Counted from the stretch's first letter, positions 9,953 to 23,573 are shown. The stretch is DNA of 64,000 nt from Ramichloridium luteum (GCA_002368545.1 MTSC01000007.1:372001-436000), one strand, 5' to 3'. The notes: generated by a model from the letters alone, not told the origin. A program made the numbers and translations.

Positions 9953-12900
9953 TCACTCTTTCATGTTCTCATTCAGCAGCAGCTCGACAACGATCTGCGT
10001 CTTTTCGATTTCCGGGTGCTGCATGACAAGCTTCAATGTGCGTGGCGGTACCGTCGCACTGCCGTTGGCGCCGCTCGCGCTTGCCGGCCAGCTGGTGCCA
10101 TCATCGAGACACTTGACCTCGCGGCCGGCGATGATTTGCTTGAGCCGGCCATTTTGCGCGTTGCGTACTTCAACGAAGTCATCGTTAAACAGGACGAGGT
10201 ACGGCCCGTACAGTGCGGCCGCCTGCGCATTGGAGCCAACAAAGTCCATGATGACGGAGCGCGAAACGTCACCGTGCTTGTTGACGTAGACAGCGTGACG
10301 CTCGTAGCACAACAAGAACTCCTGGTCGCTGAGCCGCAGCATGCCGAGTGCCTTCTGGTCTTTGATCGCCGTGGCGATGTTCTGAACGTGGTCCGCCTTT
10401 AGCTCTGGCACACTCCAAGGCTGCTTCTTGTCGAGAGTCAACACTTCAAAGCCGCGCGCCGTACTGACAGCCAAGCTGGAGTGGAACAGATTCATGCCTG
10501 TGCTCTCGGCTGGAATGTAGAACTCATCGTACTCCCGGAAGAATTCGGTCGTGCCGCGCTTGAAGAAGCCTCGCTTCTTTTCCGTGGACTTCTGATAAAC
10601 TGGCTCCAGGACCTTGAAGACCGAGTTCATGCCTTCCTTCTTTTTGTAGAACACCAACGTTCGCTCCTTCATCTTGCCGGTCACGAAGAAACCGACATCT
10701 CGACTGCCTGACAGCTTCTGAGGCGCATTACGCATCGAATCGTTGGACAGTGCCGGGCCGTTCCTGTTTGTTGGGCAGACAACGTCCAAGTGGTAGGCGA
10801 TCAGTGAACGCTCTGCGATCAATAAGAACAAATTGAACTCCTCGAGCACAGCAATCTGTGTCACCTTTGTCATGGTGATGACCTACAAAGTTAATCAGTA
10901 ATCTGTGGTGACGTCGACAATAACGAAATGCAGAGTACTCACCCTAGTCCAACCACGCGGATCCCCCAGCTCGCTCACATAGACACCGTAGTCCGTACCG
11001 ACGGCGACCATCTGCTTGCTGGGATGTGGGGTGGTGAAAGTGGTGGCGCAATTGACCCGAGCGCGGCAGACCGGCACCGGACGGCCAGTGTCCTTGTATC
11101 GATGCTCGACCTCCTTGATCGCTCGGTCGACCGGGGTTCCCTTGATGACGACGCCTTTACCAGCGCCACCAAAAGCATCCATGTGGAAGGCCGAATCGGC
11201 CATGACGCGCAGGCGGAACGGTTCGGCATTTTGTGCATGCAGGGCGGTGGCATGCTTAGTCTTCGCTTCGACGATCTTCTTGCACCAATCGAGACGGGAT
11301 TGCTCGCTCAGCGCAAAGAGGGTGTAAGTCTCTCGGCCGAGGTGCTTCACCCGGAAGGGGAAAAGAATGCGATCCGAGTCCTTGTCGCCCAGTGAGTTCA
11401 AAGTCTGCAGGGAATTTGACGATGCACCCGTGTTTGCATGGGCCAGTCCTCCAGGCGAGGGAGTCTGGTTAGATATCGTGCGTCCCAGAGCTTGCTCCGT
11501 TGGCGTGGAGGTACGTCCAGCCACTTGTGTGACAGTGGCAATGCCCTTCATGTAGCTCGACTTTTGCACTGCAGGGTCATTGGTGCTCTCCAGGATAAGG
11601 AGATCCATGGGAATTGGCAAGCGAGAAACGTCGTACTTATCACTCTTTCCTCCCGCCTCCAGAGGTGGAACAATGATCTTCGATAGGACCAAGTAATGGT
11701 CAAAGAGTAGCGCATGACAATCGAGGAAAGTGAAACGATTGCTGCCCATACGTTGCAATTCGCCTCGGAAAATGAGTTCACGACCGAAATGATCCAGATT
11801 GAGCTCCACGAGGTTCCTCAGCTGCGGGCGAATCACCAATCGAGTATTAAGGTCCACCAATTCAATCTTCTTCTTCATCTCGTCGACACGCGTATCGCAT
11901 TCCACCGTCACACTCTTGACCTCATCATGTGCCAGCTGCAGATTTGTTCGCTCAGGACTTTCAGTCTTCATGGTCTTGAGCACCGTACTAAGAAGGAGCC
12001 CATATCGTTGCAAGCGAGTGATCGGAGCCTTAAGGAAGTTATCGAGCGACAATCTGTTCGATCGCTTGTCGGTGCGTGCCCGTTCGCAGAAGTTTCTAAA
12101 CTCGATATTGCGTTCCAACTCTTGACGAACCAGGAAGTCAGCCATAGTCAAGTCATTCGCGTAGTCGAGATAGGCTGTCTTTGCCTTGCGGATCCATTGG
12201 CGGAAAATGTCACTGAAACCGACAATCCAGGGTCCTTGTTCTTGTTGCCGGTATTTGAGCTGTGGAAGTAAGTGATCTTCGTGGGCCTGCTTGACCGCAT
12301 CCAGACGACCGAAAACCTCACGAATAAACTTCTCGCGACGCTTGGGCGCAATGATCGACGGCTCGATCGTGGCAAGTGAATCGCGAAACAGGGTTTGTAA
12401 GGTGCTGAGGGCCTCCATGTAGCTTTCTTCACCCGTGACGATCTCGTGCAGGACGTTCTGGCGCTCCAGCTCCTTCTTATCTCGTGCCTCATAATCCTCC
12501 TTCTTCAGGTTGTAGTACTCAGCCCAACTCTCGGCCATGCGAGGCGCGAGTGCGAGAAGGCTGACCTTCTTCAGCGTCCGCTGGCAGAGATGTGAATAAC
12601 ATCGCATGTTTGGGATGAGGTGGTCATGCACCCTTGGAGAGTAACAACCCGATTGGGTGAGCTGAAAGATGACACCCGAAATCGGACCAGGGACCAACTT
12701 AACCCACTCCTCAGTCTTGACCAATGTGCTCGCCTGGTACATGTCCTCCACGACTCGGGCACTGAGCGCCTCGGCGTCGGTGATGTTCATGGTCGGCACC
12801 TTGCTGGTGAACAGGGCGACCAGCGCCTCGGAGACATCGGCCTCCTTGAGCTCCACGTTCTGCTCAGGATTCGTTACTTGGAGAAGCCATTTTAACAACG

Positions 12901-15121
12901 ACATGAGCGACCAAGGCTCTTCGCACTTTTTGAAGTCCGGAGCGCCAAGCTTGGATGCATTGAATCTCTTCCCAATAGCAGGTAGGTCAACCAGCATGCT
13001 GCCATTTGCCGGTGTCGAATCAATCACAGAAAGCCCAGAGCCTCGGTAACCCGGCTGACGCATGCGACGTTCTTCGGCGTCAGTCTTAGACCGAAGCGGG
13101 TAGACAACCGGCGGAGTATTGCTGTGACTGACGAGCGATGTGGACCGGGGAACATATTGACCTTGCGCGTTGATAGTGTACGCATCCGGCGCAAGCGGGA
13201 ATTGCGATTGAGTCTGACCCGGCACTGGAGGCAAGCTCTTGTGATCTGTGGCATGCAAAGACGTTGACCGATCAGGAAACGCTGGAGGGGTAAGGTTATC
13301 GTCTGCATATGGGGGTGCTGGAAGAGGCCTGAATGTTGAGCTTGCTTGGTGGAATCCAATGTCCGGAGGTTCGTCGGGGAATCGATCTGGCAGGTTCCCG
13401 CCGCCATCCATCAACGAATACTCATCGCCTTCGTCGAAACTCTGTCGGCGACCCAAGGGCTCAGACGTGGGTTCGGACAGCCCCCCAGTGCCCCCAGCAT
13501 CAACGCGTGCAGGCGCGGTGAAAGGTGGGAAAGGGTGAACAGAGTCCAGATAGTAGTCATACTCTCCATGGCTCGACTGCGACGGATTCGACCTCCTGAT
13601 GGAGCTGTGCTGGCTGGACACTGCCTGGCTCGCGATATCGCCGTTCGACTGTCCGCGTGCAGCGAGTTGGGTGGGATTCCCACCATATGTCATCGGCACA
13701 TGATAGGAGCCGTCGAAGGAGGTCATGTCCAGGTTGGCATAGTCGTCACTGTCGCTGCCAGCATTGGCGCCATGTTGGCGAGGCTCGGGTTGGTGTCCAT
13801 AGCCACCGAAAGCCGCCTGGCCTCCACTTTGTCGGCGATGCTCTTCTGCTTCGGCTGCGCGCATCATCTCCACTCCTTGTGCTGCCTCGACATCGCTGTC
13901 GCTACCATATTTGCTCTCGCTGTTTCGAGTGGCTCTCACTGGCGACAAACTGCCATTGGCATGCCCATTTCGAGATTGCTGGCTGTCGCGTTGGGAACTG
14001 AACAATGGCGGGGTTTGACCCATGCCACTGTATGGCGCATGGCTGATCGAGATGGATGGGCTACGGGCGCCTGGAATTGAGCCTCTGCCGGCATTCATCA
14101 CGGCGTGCTCTACGTCATCGAAGAGTTCGTCCTGTGTGAGACCCAGCGAGTTGTCTCTACTATGATATGGCAGGTCCTGTTGAAAATACTCTCCTTCACT
14201 TGGTTGTGACGGAAGTGGTCGGTTTGTCGGGTGTCGCTCTGGTAATGGTGGAGGAACACCATGGGCTGGTGGGGTGGGACCCGGTGTAGATGAGCTTGGT
14301 GGTGAGGTGGGATATAACGGTGATGGCACACCAGGACTATCGGTCGAGATATATGCTGGCGAATTTGACCAGCGCCCATTGATGCCGGCCGACGCTGGAC
14401 TGATAGTCTGCTGCCGCGGCTGATACGTCTCAGGACTCGGCATTCCCAGTGCGGGTTGATAGTGCTGCGTAGAGTGCGGCGGTACCTGCGGTGGGACTGG
14501 CGACGCGGCTTGAAAGGCCTGACTGTGCGGAGTTGGCGGTTGCGAGCCATATGGAACTCCATATGAGGTCTGCGGTGAAAGGTTGTTCGACGGGGAGTAT
14601 CTCGAGTCGTATCCTCCAGGACTAGGATTGTAGTCCCAAGGATTTACTGGACCGCTCGTGCTATTGAACCGAGGCGCTCCATAGACCGGGCTGGTCTGTT
14701 GAGGATTGGGTGTCTGATTAACATTGGCGTAGCTCTGCGGGTTGTATGTCGGAATGGACGGCTGCTGCGTGTGTGGCTGCTGGGGTGGCGGCGGCGGGAC
14801 CGGCGAATATTGAGCTGGATTGTACTGATAAGCAGTCGCATTGTTGTATCCTCCCGCTAGCGACCCACTCCGCGGCGAGTGATGGCCGTCCTGGTATGCA
14901 TTTGGTGACTGTCCTGCTCCTCCAACCGGCTGGTACTGCTGCTGACCGGGATAGTACTGCTGCGAATGCTGCGGCGCGTACTGGCCCGGAAAGCCTCCAT
15001 TCTGTACGGGCTGGTGGTATTGATTGTAGGGATCGTGGTAGCCTTGCGACGGCGGTGGAGGAGGAGATTGTTGGATTGGTGGCGACTGCGGAGGGTACTG
15101 GCCCTGGTTGTAATATGCCAT
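9953..15121 (-). CDS. ROM2: Rom2-type Rho1 guanine nucleotide exchange factor
   Basis: Two exons, 15121-10943 and 10882-9953, joined by a 60-nt intron with donor GTGAGT and acceptor TAG, giving about 1702 residues. It activates Rho1 in the cell-wall-integrity pathway at growth sites. Residues 1 to about 700 are Pro/Gln/Ser-rich and disordered. A DEP-like segment starts near 730 (EEPWSLMSLLKWLLQ). The DH domain starts near 885 with LHEIVTGEESYMEAL, and a PH domain lies at about 1120-1285. The C-terminal CNH domain spans the intron: YGVYVSELGDPRGW before it, IAVLEEFNLFLLIAERSLIA after it. The domain order DEP-DH-PH-CNH is that of fungal Rom2. It is longer than yeast Rom2 because of the low-complexity N-terminus. 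Confidence 0.92.
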
Positions 15122-17604
15122 GGTGTGACGAATGCGCCGACTCGGCGACCGGGTCGAGGATCAATGAAAGCTACCCGGAGACTGGAACAGGTCGAACAGT
15201 CCAAGCTGTGCGATCAAGAAGTGGAGGTAGTAAGGCGCAGGCCTGCCAGCAGGCTGTCAAGCATCGATCTCAGGCTGGGAGTGCTTCATGTGGGATTGCG
15301 CGTTGAGCCTGACGATGGAGGTCGCTCGGGCTCGGCGCGCTCTCGCAATCGTGTCTCTAGTCGCCGGCTCGTTGAACTGTGCGCATCAGTGTGGGTGGAT
15401 CTGCGCAAACGGCGAGAAATGCGAGGGGGTGTATTAAGTGTAGTGGGTAGGTTTGCGACTGTTCCATCACAGGCGCGGAGGGCTGAATGGTCAGGCTGTC
15501 AGGCCACACGAGATGACCCCAGCTTATTTCGGGCAGCGTGTTCCGCGCCGCACTTCAAAGTCTGCGTGGCATCCCCCCTCAGCTCAGATCAATGGTATGT
15601 TCGGCATCGGCGAGGAGATCACCACGAGAAATTATCTCCCTGTGTTCTGTCTCTGAAATGTTCCTCCGACATCCTAAACAGAGACGGTCCTACGTTTGAC
15701 ACTTGATAAATATAGCAACGAGCAACGGAGATCTGCCAATTTGTTATAGGCGCGCCTCGGCGGATTCATTCGACGGCCCGGAACGGATAACATCGAGCAC
15801 TGTGGGCTGATACGTCCCAGGGAGGGCAGCATAAGAGAATATGCCGCATCTCACCTCATCATTCAAGGTCGCCACCATCGTCGGGCCACTGGTATAGACA
15901 AGCTCGCCATACACTCTCTACGCGACACTTGTCCACCGGTTGGCTACCTACAGACGGGCTGAACATCACTGACGTGAGGACTGGCTTTATCAACGTGTCG
16001 GTAGGTAGTCTGTGTGATGCGTTCTCAGTAACATTCCCTCGGAGTCGATGCCAACTACGCCTGCCGGAAAGTCGCTCGTGCGCCGAAGGAGGGAACCAGT
16101 CAGACGCGACGTCAATTGCCTGTACCCCACCGAAATATGTACAGAGATCGATTCACCCAGGACTGAGGTGGCTCGTATGGCGTCATTCTTCCGTGAGGTG
16201 AAACAGGTACGCGTGTCAGACTTGAAGGTAAGACTAGAGACACATGCAACAATGGGCAGGTCAGAACCGAACGCCCTTCCTTAGGGCTATGGCTGGGACG
16301 ACGATGTTGGTATTTGAGAAGCGAGAGATTAATAGCAGACAGACCAGATGGGGGATAACAATGATTGACAGCACAGTGGACAACTACATTTGAGATGGTG
16401 GCTGCGAGGTTGCCCGTGGGGCAGTGAATTTATTCCAGGAGACTGGACACGCGGAGCGAGGACGGCAGGAGACGGCATCTTCGGTGTGTTCAATGATGGA
16501 TGTCAACGATGGCGATTCTTAAGTCTCTTTGCGAAAAAGGCACGGCGGGCAAGCCTCCTTTTCGTAGCGCAGTACCCATTACTTGATGCACGAAAATATA
16601 TACTATCTCATGGGGTAAGTATTACATGAGCGAATCATTCATGCTGGAATACCAAGATCAAGTACCTCCCTCTTGCGTTCTGAATTCGACATAACCCTAG
16701 CGCTTGCCAATGGACTAGGTGGTGGCGGACAGCGCACAAAATCGAGCGTCCTGCTAGAAAGGCGGCTTTTATTTTGGACCTGGAGCGACCCTGAACGACG
16801 GAATCCAGGTAGTACTCTCTCGCGCGCACCAAATCATCCTGATGGCGCAGCAGAGGGATGCCCAATGCATGTGTTCCTTAGGGTTACTCCATGAAGGTCG
16901 ACAAAGCCTGGGGCAGTCAGCCTGCCTGGGCGGCCTCTCTGGCTGCGTGAGCTTTTACCGCGTGCAGCCAAGCGGGCATGGGCGCAGCGGGGCCAGGGTC
17001 TTCCAGCTGCCTTGCGAATCTTGCACCATTCTGTTGCACTGCACCGCCTCGCACGGACTCCTGCCCGACGTGATCACGGAGAAGAAACAAGATCACTACG
17101 AACGCTGGTAGGTCTGTTTACCCCAGGCGTGCCATAACCGCGCACTCCGTCCACACCCTTTCTGTCAAACCCCGTCTGGACCCGTGAGCCGTCGCCAGCC
17201 TGACGTTGGGGCGGCACAGAGTGTAACGTCGCTATCAGGCCGCTAGTATTCTTCCAGAAAGCCAAGACTTTGCCAGGCATGTTGCGGCCTTTGTCTCGGC
17301 CTTGGCGCTCATATCGAGAGCCCTCGGATTCGCCATGTGGCGGCCACTAAGCACCTCTTGTTGTATGAATGACCAGATCCCCAGGTTCTTGAGAGGCCAA
17401 GACATGCGGCGCACGCTGATAAGAGCGTTGCTAAGGTTCGATCCTGCGCGCCAGAGCCTGGTCCTCCAAGCCGGAGACATACAGATTGGGAGAAGGCTGT
17501 ACGGACGTCCCGTGTATACATAGATCGTAAAGTCTTCCGCGTCAAGCACTCTCTCTCCCATCTCGACCACGGCTCATCCGAATCCAGTGATCCTTCACAG
17601 AACG
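15122..17604. promoter_or_regulatory. 2.5-kb divergent intergenic region
   Basis: Separates the Rho GEF (minus) from the amino-acid permease (plus). Open frames on both strands look random. The right end, about 17300-17604, must hold the permease promoter. No tRNA or convincing repeat was found. Confidence 0.45.
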
Positions 17605-19722
17605 ATGTTCGGCAGGAAGAGTGAGAAGGGTGCCTCTGACACCATTGCGCCCGAGGTCCCAGCCGATGTTGAAAAGAATGTTTACCAGTATAATGTCTCC
17701 CCGTCGCCGACGGGAGTCGCAGGCGAGACGGCCAAGCTGAGCGACCCGGAGGACAAGGGTCACAGTCTGCATCGTGATTTGAGCGCCCGGCAAGTGAGCA
17801 TGATTGCCATTGGCGGCGCTATCGGAACAGGTCAGAAAACAGAATGAACGATCGTGCACTCCCGTATTTCTTACAATCAATAGGTCTTATCATCGGAACC
17901 GGCTCGGCTTTGGCGAACGCGGGCCCGGCGCCTATCTTGATTTCGTACTCCATCGTTGGCATGCTGGTCTACGTTGTGATGACTGCGCTTGGTGAAATGG
18001 CTACCTGGCTGCCAGCGGCCGGAGGTTTCGCAAACTACGCCGAACGCTTCGTTGATCCTGCATTGGGCTTCTCTCTTGGTTACAGTGAGTTGGCGACAAT
18101 CGGTCAATACATCCTGTACTGACTTGAATTTCCAGCTTACCTCTTCAAATATCTGATCACGACTCCGAATCAGGTTTGTCAATATGAACCCCATAATAGT
18201 CATCTCGACCGCCTCTAACACGAATCAGCTCGTTGCTTCAGCACTGGTCATCCAGTATTGGGTGAAACCTGAACACGTCAATCCCGGAGTATTCATCGCG
18301 ATCTTCCTCGTCGTTATTATCACCATCAACTTCCTGGGTGTCAAGTATTTTGGCGAAATGGAATTCTGGCTGTCGTCCGTCAAGGTGATGGTGATAGTCG
18401 GCTTGATACTCGTCTCCCTCGTACTGGCCTGTGGTGGCGGACCAAACCATCAAGCGACCGGATTTCAGTACTGGAACAACCCCGGCGCATTTGCTCAGTA
18501 CAAAGAAATTGGCGGATCGTTGGGTCGATTCCTCGCTGTCTGGTCGAGCATGGTCACCGCCGTATTCGCCTTCCTGGGTACCGAGCTGGTCGGTGTAACG
18601 GTTGGCGAGGCGCAGAACCCCCGCCGTAACATCCCGAGAGCGATCAAGTTGACCTTCTGGCGGATAGTAGTGTTTTACCTAGTCTTGGTGTTCCTTTTGG
18701 GCATGATCATGCCCTACAACAGCAAAGACCTGGCGTTTGCCAACAAGGCCAGCAGCTCAGCTTCGGCCTCACCTTTTGTTGTGGCGATCAGGCTGGCCGG
18801 CATCAACGCTCTTCCTGCCATCCTGAATGCATGCATCCTGATCTTCGTATTCAGCGCAGCAAACTCGGATCTCTACATCGCAAGCCGAACTCTGTGAGTC
18901 GTCCCTGCCGCCACGGCGCTTCGAAAAATGCCTCTCTTTCGTCACTTGAATCTCAGCTGACCTTGTTTCTTCTCATCTTCTAGCCACGGTCTTGCACTGA
19001 AGAGCCACGCGCCCAGCTTCCTCGCGAAAACCAACGGCCGGGGCGTGCCGGTTTATGCACTTGCGCTCTGCTCGGGCGTCTGCTGCATCGCGTTCATGAG
19101 CGTGGCGAACGACTCCAAGGTCGTGTTCAACTACTTCGTCAACCTGGTCAGCATCTTCGGTCTGCTCACCTGGGTCTCGATCCTGGTCTCGCACATCTAC
19201 TTCGTGCGCGCGCGCAAGGCGCAAGGCGTGCCAGACTCCGACCTGCGCTACAAGTCGCCCTTCGGCATGTGGGGCAGCGTGGCAGCGCTCGTTTTCTGTG
19301 AGTTACCCTCTTGCGGTGTCCCGTCGTTCGTGCAAGGATCACTTGCTAACAAAATAAATCCAGGCTGCCTGATTGCTATCACCAAGAACTTCAATGTCTT
19401 CATCAAGGGCTTTGACTACAAGAATTTCATCGTGAGTACTATTCTTCAGAGGAAGGAGTGAGGAAGCTCTTTTACTAACCTCTGTTTGTTTCTCTCCGCG
19501 CAGACCGGCTACCTGGGTATCCCGCTGTACCTCATGATGATCTTCGGCTACAAGTGGATCAAGCACACCAAGGGCTGGGCGCCCACCGAGGCCGATCTCT
19601 TCACTGGCAAGGACATCATTGATCGCGACGAGCAGGCATGGCTGATCAAGGAGGCCGAGGACCGAGCTGCTGGACGTGATGGTGGCTGGCTCTACCGCCA
19701 CACGCTGGGGTACTTGTTCTAG
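17605..19722 (+). CDS. Amino-acid permease of the YAT/AAT family
   Basis: Plasma-membrane proton-coupled amino-acid importer. Seven exons fit in phase: 17605-17830, 17884-18084, 18136-18173, 18229-18893, 18984-19297, 19364-19431, 19504-19722, giving 576 residues. A hydrophilic N-tail is followed by the hallmark HRDLSARQVSMIAIGGAIGT and about 12 membrane segments. Conserved stretches include GEMATWLPAAGGF, the FLGTELVGVTVGEAQNPR segment and FSAANSDLYIASRTL. The C-tail is cytosolic and acidic. This matches the Dip5/Gap1/Hip1 group; substrate specificity cannot be read from sequence. Introns are 50-90 nt with GTGAGT-like donors. Confidence 0.93.
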
Positions 19723-20088
19723 TTCGCTTCATACTTCTGGAAGGGATGAAGAAGTGGCTGAAGAAACTCCGATGGAGATTGATGGGATGCAAAGTGTGTT
19801 GATGGTGGGAAAGAGAATGATGTCATGAAAGCTACGAAACTTAGAAGCCAAAGTAAAGCATGGGATCAGAAGTCCTAGCAGCCACGTGGCTCCTATTGCA
19901 GAAACGAGACGGCTGTTCTCACTGATGAGTTTATAAAGAAACATAGAAGCGCCCGTGTGGACGTTCGCGCCCTATGTCGTTCCAAAAGAGGAAGTGACTC
20001 ATGACATATTGACCTCAATATGGAAGGCACACTATCCCGTATAGGGAGAGAGTCAAGCATCTCTAGCTTGGTGGACATCACTCTATGA
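19723..20088. other. Convergent 3' intergenic region
   Basis: Lies between the permease stop and the ankyrin gene stop. Nothing beyond presumptive 3' UTRs is visible. Confidence 0.5.
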
Positions 20089-21129
20089 CTACAACCGTGA
20101 CGCCTGCGTCCGCTCCTCCACCCGCCGTCGCTCCACCTCCGCGCGCAGAATTGCCACGATGTGCCCCTGCTCCCGCGCCTCCGCCAAGCTCAACGGCGTC
20201 AGACACCGTCCGTCCCGACCGACCAACCGATTCGGATCTGCGCCGGACTGCAGCAGGAGCCGGATGACTTCCTCATGCTGCCAGTCCACCGCCTCGAATA
20301 ACGCCGTGGCCTCGGCGGGACCGGCCTCCTGCGAGGAGGACATGACAATCTCGTCGACCTCCGCGCCGGCCGCGAGCAGGAGCCGAACGAGCGCGATGTT
20401 TCCCTTCCGTGCCGCATTCTGAAGGAGTCGGGTGCCGCGGAGGAGCTTGGTGCCGCGAACAGGCGACTGACGGCTGTAGTGGTCGAGGACGGCAGCGATG
20501 CACGGCGCGGGGATAGTGGCCGGCGCCGCGGCGGCACGTCGCAGTGTCGCGGTGTCTATCATCGCGCCACGGTCCAGGAACCAGGTCACCTCGGCTTGAT
20601 GCGTGTGGAGGGACCATTCGGCATGGCGGGAGAACGATAGTGGTGAGGTGCGGAGTTGTCGCCAGTCGGATTCGTAGAGGAAGTCGAGGAGTTGGGGAGT
20701 GCGGGTGGCGTATTCGAGGGCGAGGTCGGTATTCCGGTCTTCGAGCGATGCATAGAGACCGACGCACGCTCGAAGTGTGGAGACTTTGCTGTGCATCGCC
20801 GCGTAGGACGCAACGGCTTGGATGATGGGCTGGCTGCACGCCGCATGAGTGAACAGCTGCTGGACGGCATCGCTGTTGTCGTTCGAAGCATTGATCAGGA
20901 GGCTTTCTAGGAGCGAGATGACTGTGAGAGAATCATGTTAACCGCGATCTTCTTGCCATCATCGTCGGGTTTGGGGAATCGAACCTTCGTCTCTCGATGC
21001 CGATGATTTCAGCACGGCGTCGCTGATGGAGTTTCCGACTGGATCTCGTATCCGTTCTTCCCACGATCGGGAATCGATGTGTACACCTCTACTGCTGCTC
21101 TCGGTTTTCAAGGCTTCTAAGACCTCCAT
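20089..21129 (-). CDS. Ankyrin-repeat protein
   Basis: Two-exon model, 21129-20985 and 20921-20089, 325 residues. The second exon is open well upstream of its first ATG, which argues for a 5' exon. Phase matches exactly if the donor is GTTCGA at 20984, with a GTTAAC branch region and CACAG acceptor, though this donor is weak. The C-terminal half contains about three ankyrin-type repeats: LLQNAARKGNIALVRLLLA, ALFEAVDWQHEEVIRLLLQ, and TPLSLAEAREQGHIVAIL. The N-terminal half is helical and unrecognised. Ankyrin repeats mediate protein binding; no catalytic domain is seen and the biological role is unknown. Confidence 0.72.
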
Positions 21130-23563
21130 CACTGCGACTCTACTCTTCCTGGCTGCGGGATTTGCAAAGGAATTCCCGAAGAAACGGATGGGGGCGATAT
21201 TGCAACAAAAGCGTGAGGAATAAAAAGAAACTGGCACGACGTCCTACTTTACCTTTGAAGAGAGCTGCTTACTCGCTTCAGCATCACGCCGCCATGGCAA
21301 TCAAAGCCCCTCTCTTCACTCCAGTGACGAACAGTGTGAACGCCATCAGGGAGCCATCTCATTGGCATGACGGAGTGCGTCTTGACCTGCCAGCGAAAGC
21401 CTGACATGCGGCATTTTCAAAAAGTCGCGCAGCCACGTTGAAATTCAAGGGGACCTGAGATCTGCATGTCGGGGTTCGTCACGTGGAGACGGGCGCCTAC
21501 CATTGGCGTGCTGGAAAGCAAGTGACGCTGAGCTTGCCGCGAGTCGAGTGGCAGTCCGAGAGGGGCGCACAGTGTGTTGTATATATACCACACCCCGTGC
21601 GTCACGAGCGTGAAGCAATTCAAGGGCGGCATTGAGCGATGCGGCAGTCTCGGAGAAGGTTTGGTTAAGGTTAGCCACCAGAGGGCCGGCTTCATGGTTG
21701 GTGCCGAATCCCCCACGGCTGCTGCGGGCGTCATCCACGCCTTGTGGGCACTTTGACTAATGAAGACAATGGAGGGTGTCGGTTGTCAACACATTGAATG
21801 AAGTAGTGATACTAGAACGTTGAATGACCATTCGTCCATGATGTCCATGCAGGCGTGTAAAGAGGACGGTTCTTATGCTCTATTTTCTGCCAAGTTGCTT
21901 ACAGACGTTACATGGCGGAAGAGAATTGCAGTGGTCAACATCCACCGGCGAGACGCTACCGAAGTCAGCCGCCATTCCAGAACATATTTGCGCGCCGACA
22001 TCCATCGGCGCGGGTCCGCCGCACTGTCGCACAATCGGACCGACGAAGGGGCACTGTTTCGTGGAATGCTGGTCTTCCCCACTGTGGCCCTTTTGCTTTG
22101 GGGCGACGCAGGTAGCAGCCGCGATACTCTCATACCGCTACCTACGAATTGTTGCTGCTGGTAAAGCAATAATAATCTTGCATTGCAGTCGTCAGAAACA
22201 AACTAGGATGCTTGGACTACGGTGAGCGTCCTGGTGGTAGTGTATCGACAGTGGTGTTGCTTGAAAGGCCATACAAGCAAGCATGCATGGCAGAAGAAAC
22301 TAAGTACCCGCATAGTGGTGCATGATGTGTTCCCCATGCAGTACAATAGGGCATCGACGGGCATCGTAATATCTGGCGGCATATGCAGGCTCGCAGAGCG
22401 GAGACGCCCGCGGGCTGTTGAACCAGGCCGTACCCTTGTCACTCATCCGCTGTCTAGTCATCCCCGTCCACTCAGAGAAGACTGATTGTGCGGCGCGCAG
22501 CAAACCATTCTCGATGCCCGAGTGCTTGTCGCAAAGTCCCTCGCGCTGCAGCTGCAGCAAGAGGAGAAGTCCAAGCAAAATTCGACAAGCCCAAGTAGAA
22601 GCTAGACCCAGTCAGGCAAGTTCGGTCGTCGCGCAATATTGGCAGAGCTCGTGCCGTGCTGATCACAGCCTCGGACGATGCATGTCTCAAAGACCCGAAG
22701 CACATATAGTTACGGCAAATATTTCCATAGGATCAGAATTAAATGAAAAAAAAAAAAGATTTTTTTCGTCGTAACAAGAAGTTCCTCCATCGGCATAGAC
22801 GGCTCGTATTGTTTGCCGGTAACGTGTGGGCATCTACGCGGCGACTTCGTGGGTGGTGGGTGAATTGTCCATCAAGGTGCTTGACGCAGAGGCGCCAATG
22901 CGGTTAGGAAACCTTGGGTCTCCGTCCTGCGCTTACCACTCGTGCACTGTTACCACTCTTTTGCGTCGTCCATCAAGGTGCTTTCTCGTTAGCCATCGCG
23001 CCTGCACGGAACAACGTGGCGGCCTGCATGGTGACTGGCAGCGACCCCCAAACTCTATCGTGGCCGGTGCGCGCTGAACGTGGTGGAAGAACGGAACGCT
23101 GCCCCATCGTCTCATCCGACATTTGCCTACTGCCACCGCGTGTGTGACCGCTCCTGTACCTACAGTATCCTACCTCAGCACCATCCGTTCTTTTGCAAGA
23201 CCCTAAGTAGTCAGAACGTGGCCCGAGAATCTTATCTTTGACGCTATCTCCGCCTGCTTTTCCCGTCTTGTACTCCCTCCGTCCATCAAAGTTCCACTGA
23301 TTCTGGCGCCAGTGACGTGAGTCGCACTTTACAACCGCGTGGGAGACGGCAAGCACGGCAGTGTACCTGCTCCAGACCTCCCGTTCGCAGCCTCTTGTGT
23401 GACCAGAGCACCTTCCCAGCCAGTCAGAGACGTGGAAAGAGCAGAAAAACCATTAGGGTCCTTGGAGAACTCGCTTCATCTCCCCTCCCACGAGACGCAG
23501 GGATATTGATCCTTTGATAAAGTATCAGCTCACGGCTGAGTCTTCTCTCGCCAGGCTAGCTTC
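21130..23563. other. Gene-poor region and ZIP promoter
   Basis: About 2.4 kb without a convincing gene on either strand. A 12-A run lies at 22746-22757. The right half is upstream sequence of the ZIP transporter and contains a duplicated 16-bp element, listed separately. Confidence 0.5.
22867..22983 (+). repeat. Duplicated 16-bp element with CAAGGT core upstream of the ZIP gene
   Basis: GTCCATCAAGGTGCTT occurs perfectly at 22867-22882 and 22968-22983, 101 bp apart start to start, about 0.8-0.9 kb upstream of the transporter ATG. A partial copy, GTCCATCAAAGTTCC, lies near 23280. AAGGT resembles the half-site bound by Zap1-type zinc regulators (ACCTTNAAGGT); a regulatory role is inference. Confidence 0.5.
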
Positions 23564-23573
23564 ATATATTATA
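23564..23573 (+). promoter_or_regulatory. TATA-like element of the ZIP transporter
   Basis: The stretch ATATATTATA lies about 180 bp before the chosen ATG, in an otherwise GC-rich region, a plausible position for a core promoter with a long leader. Confidence 0.4.

Noticed and set aside
20955..21010. tRNA T-arm-like GGTTCGATTCCCC on the minus strand
   Set aside because: The flanking bases do not pair as a T stem and no D arm, anticodon arm or acceptor stem fits upstream; it overlaps the ankyrin gene intron and first exon.
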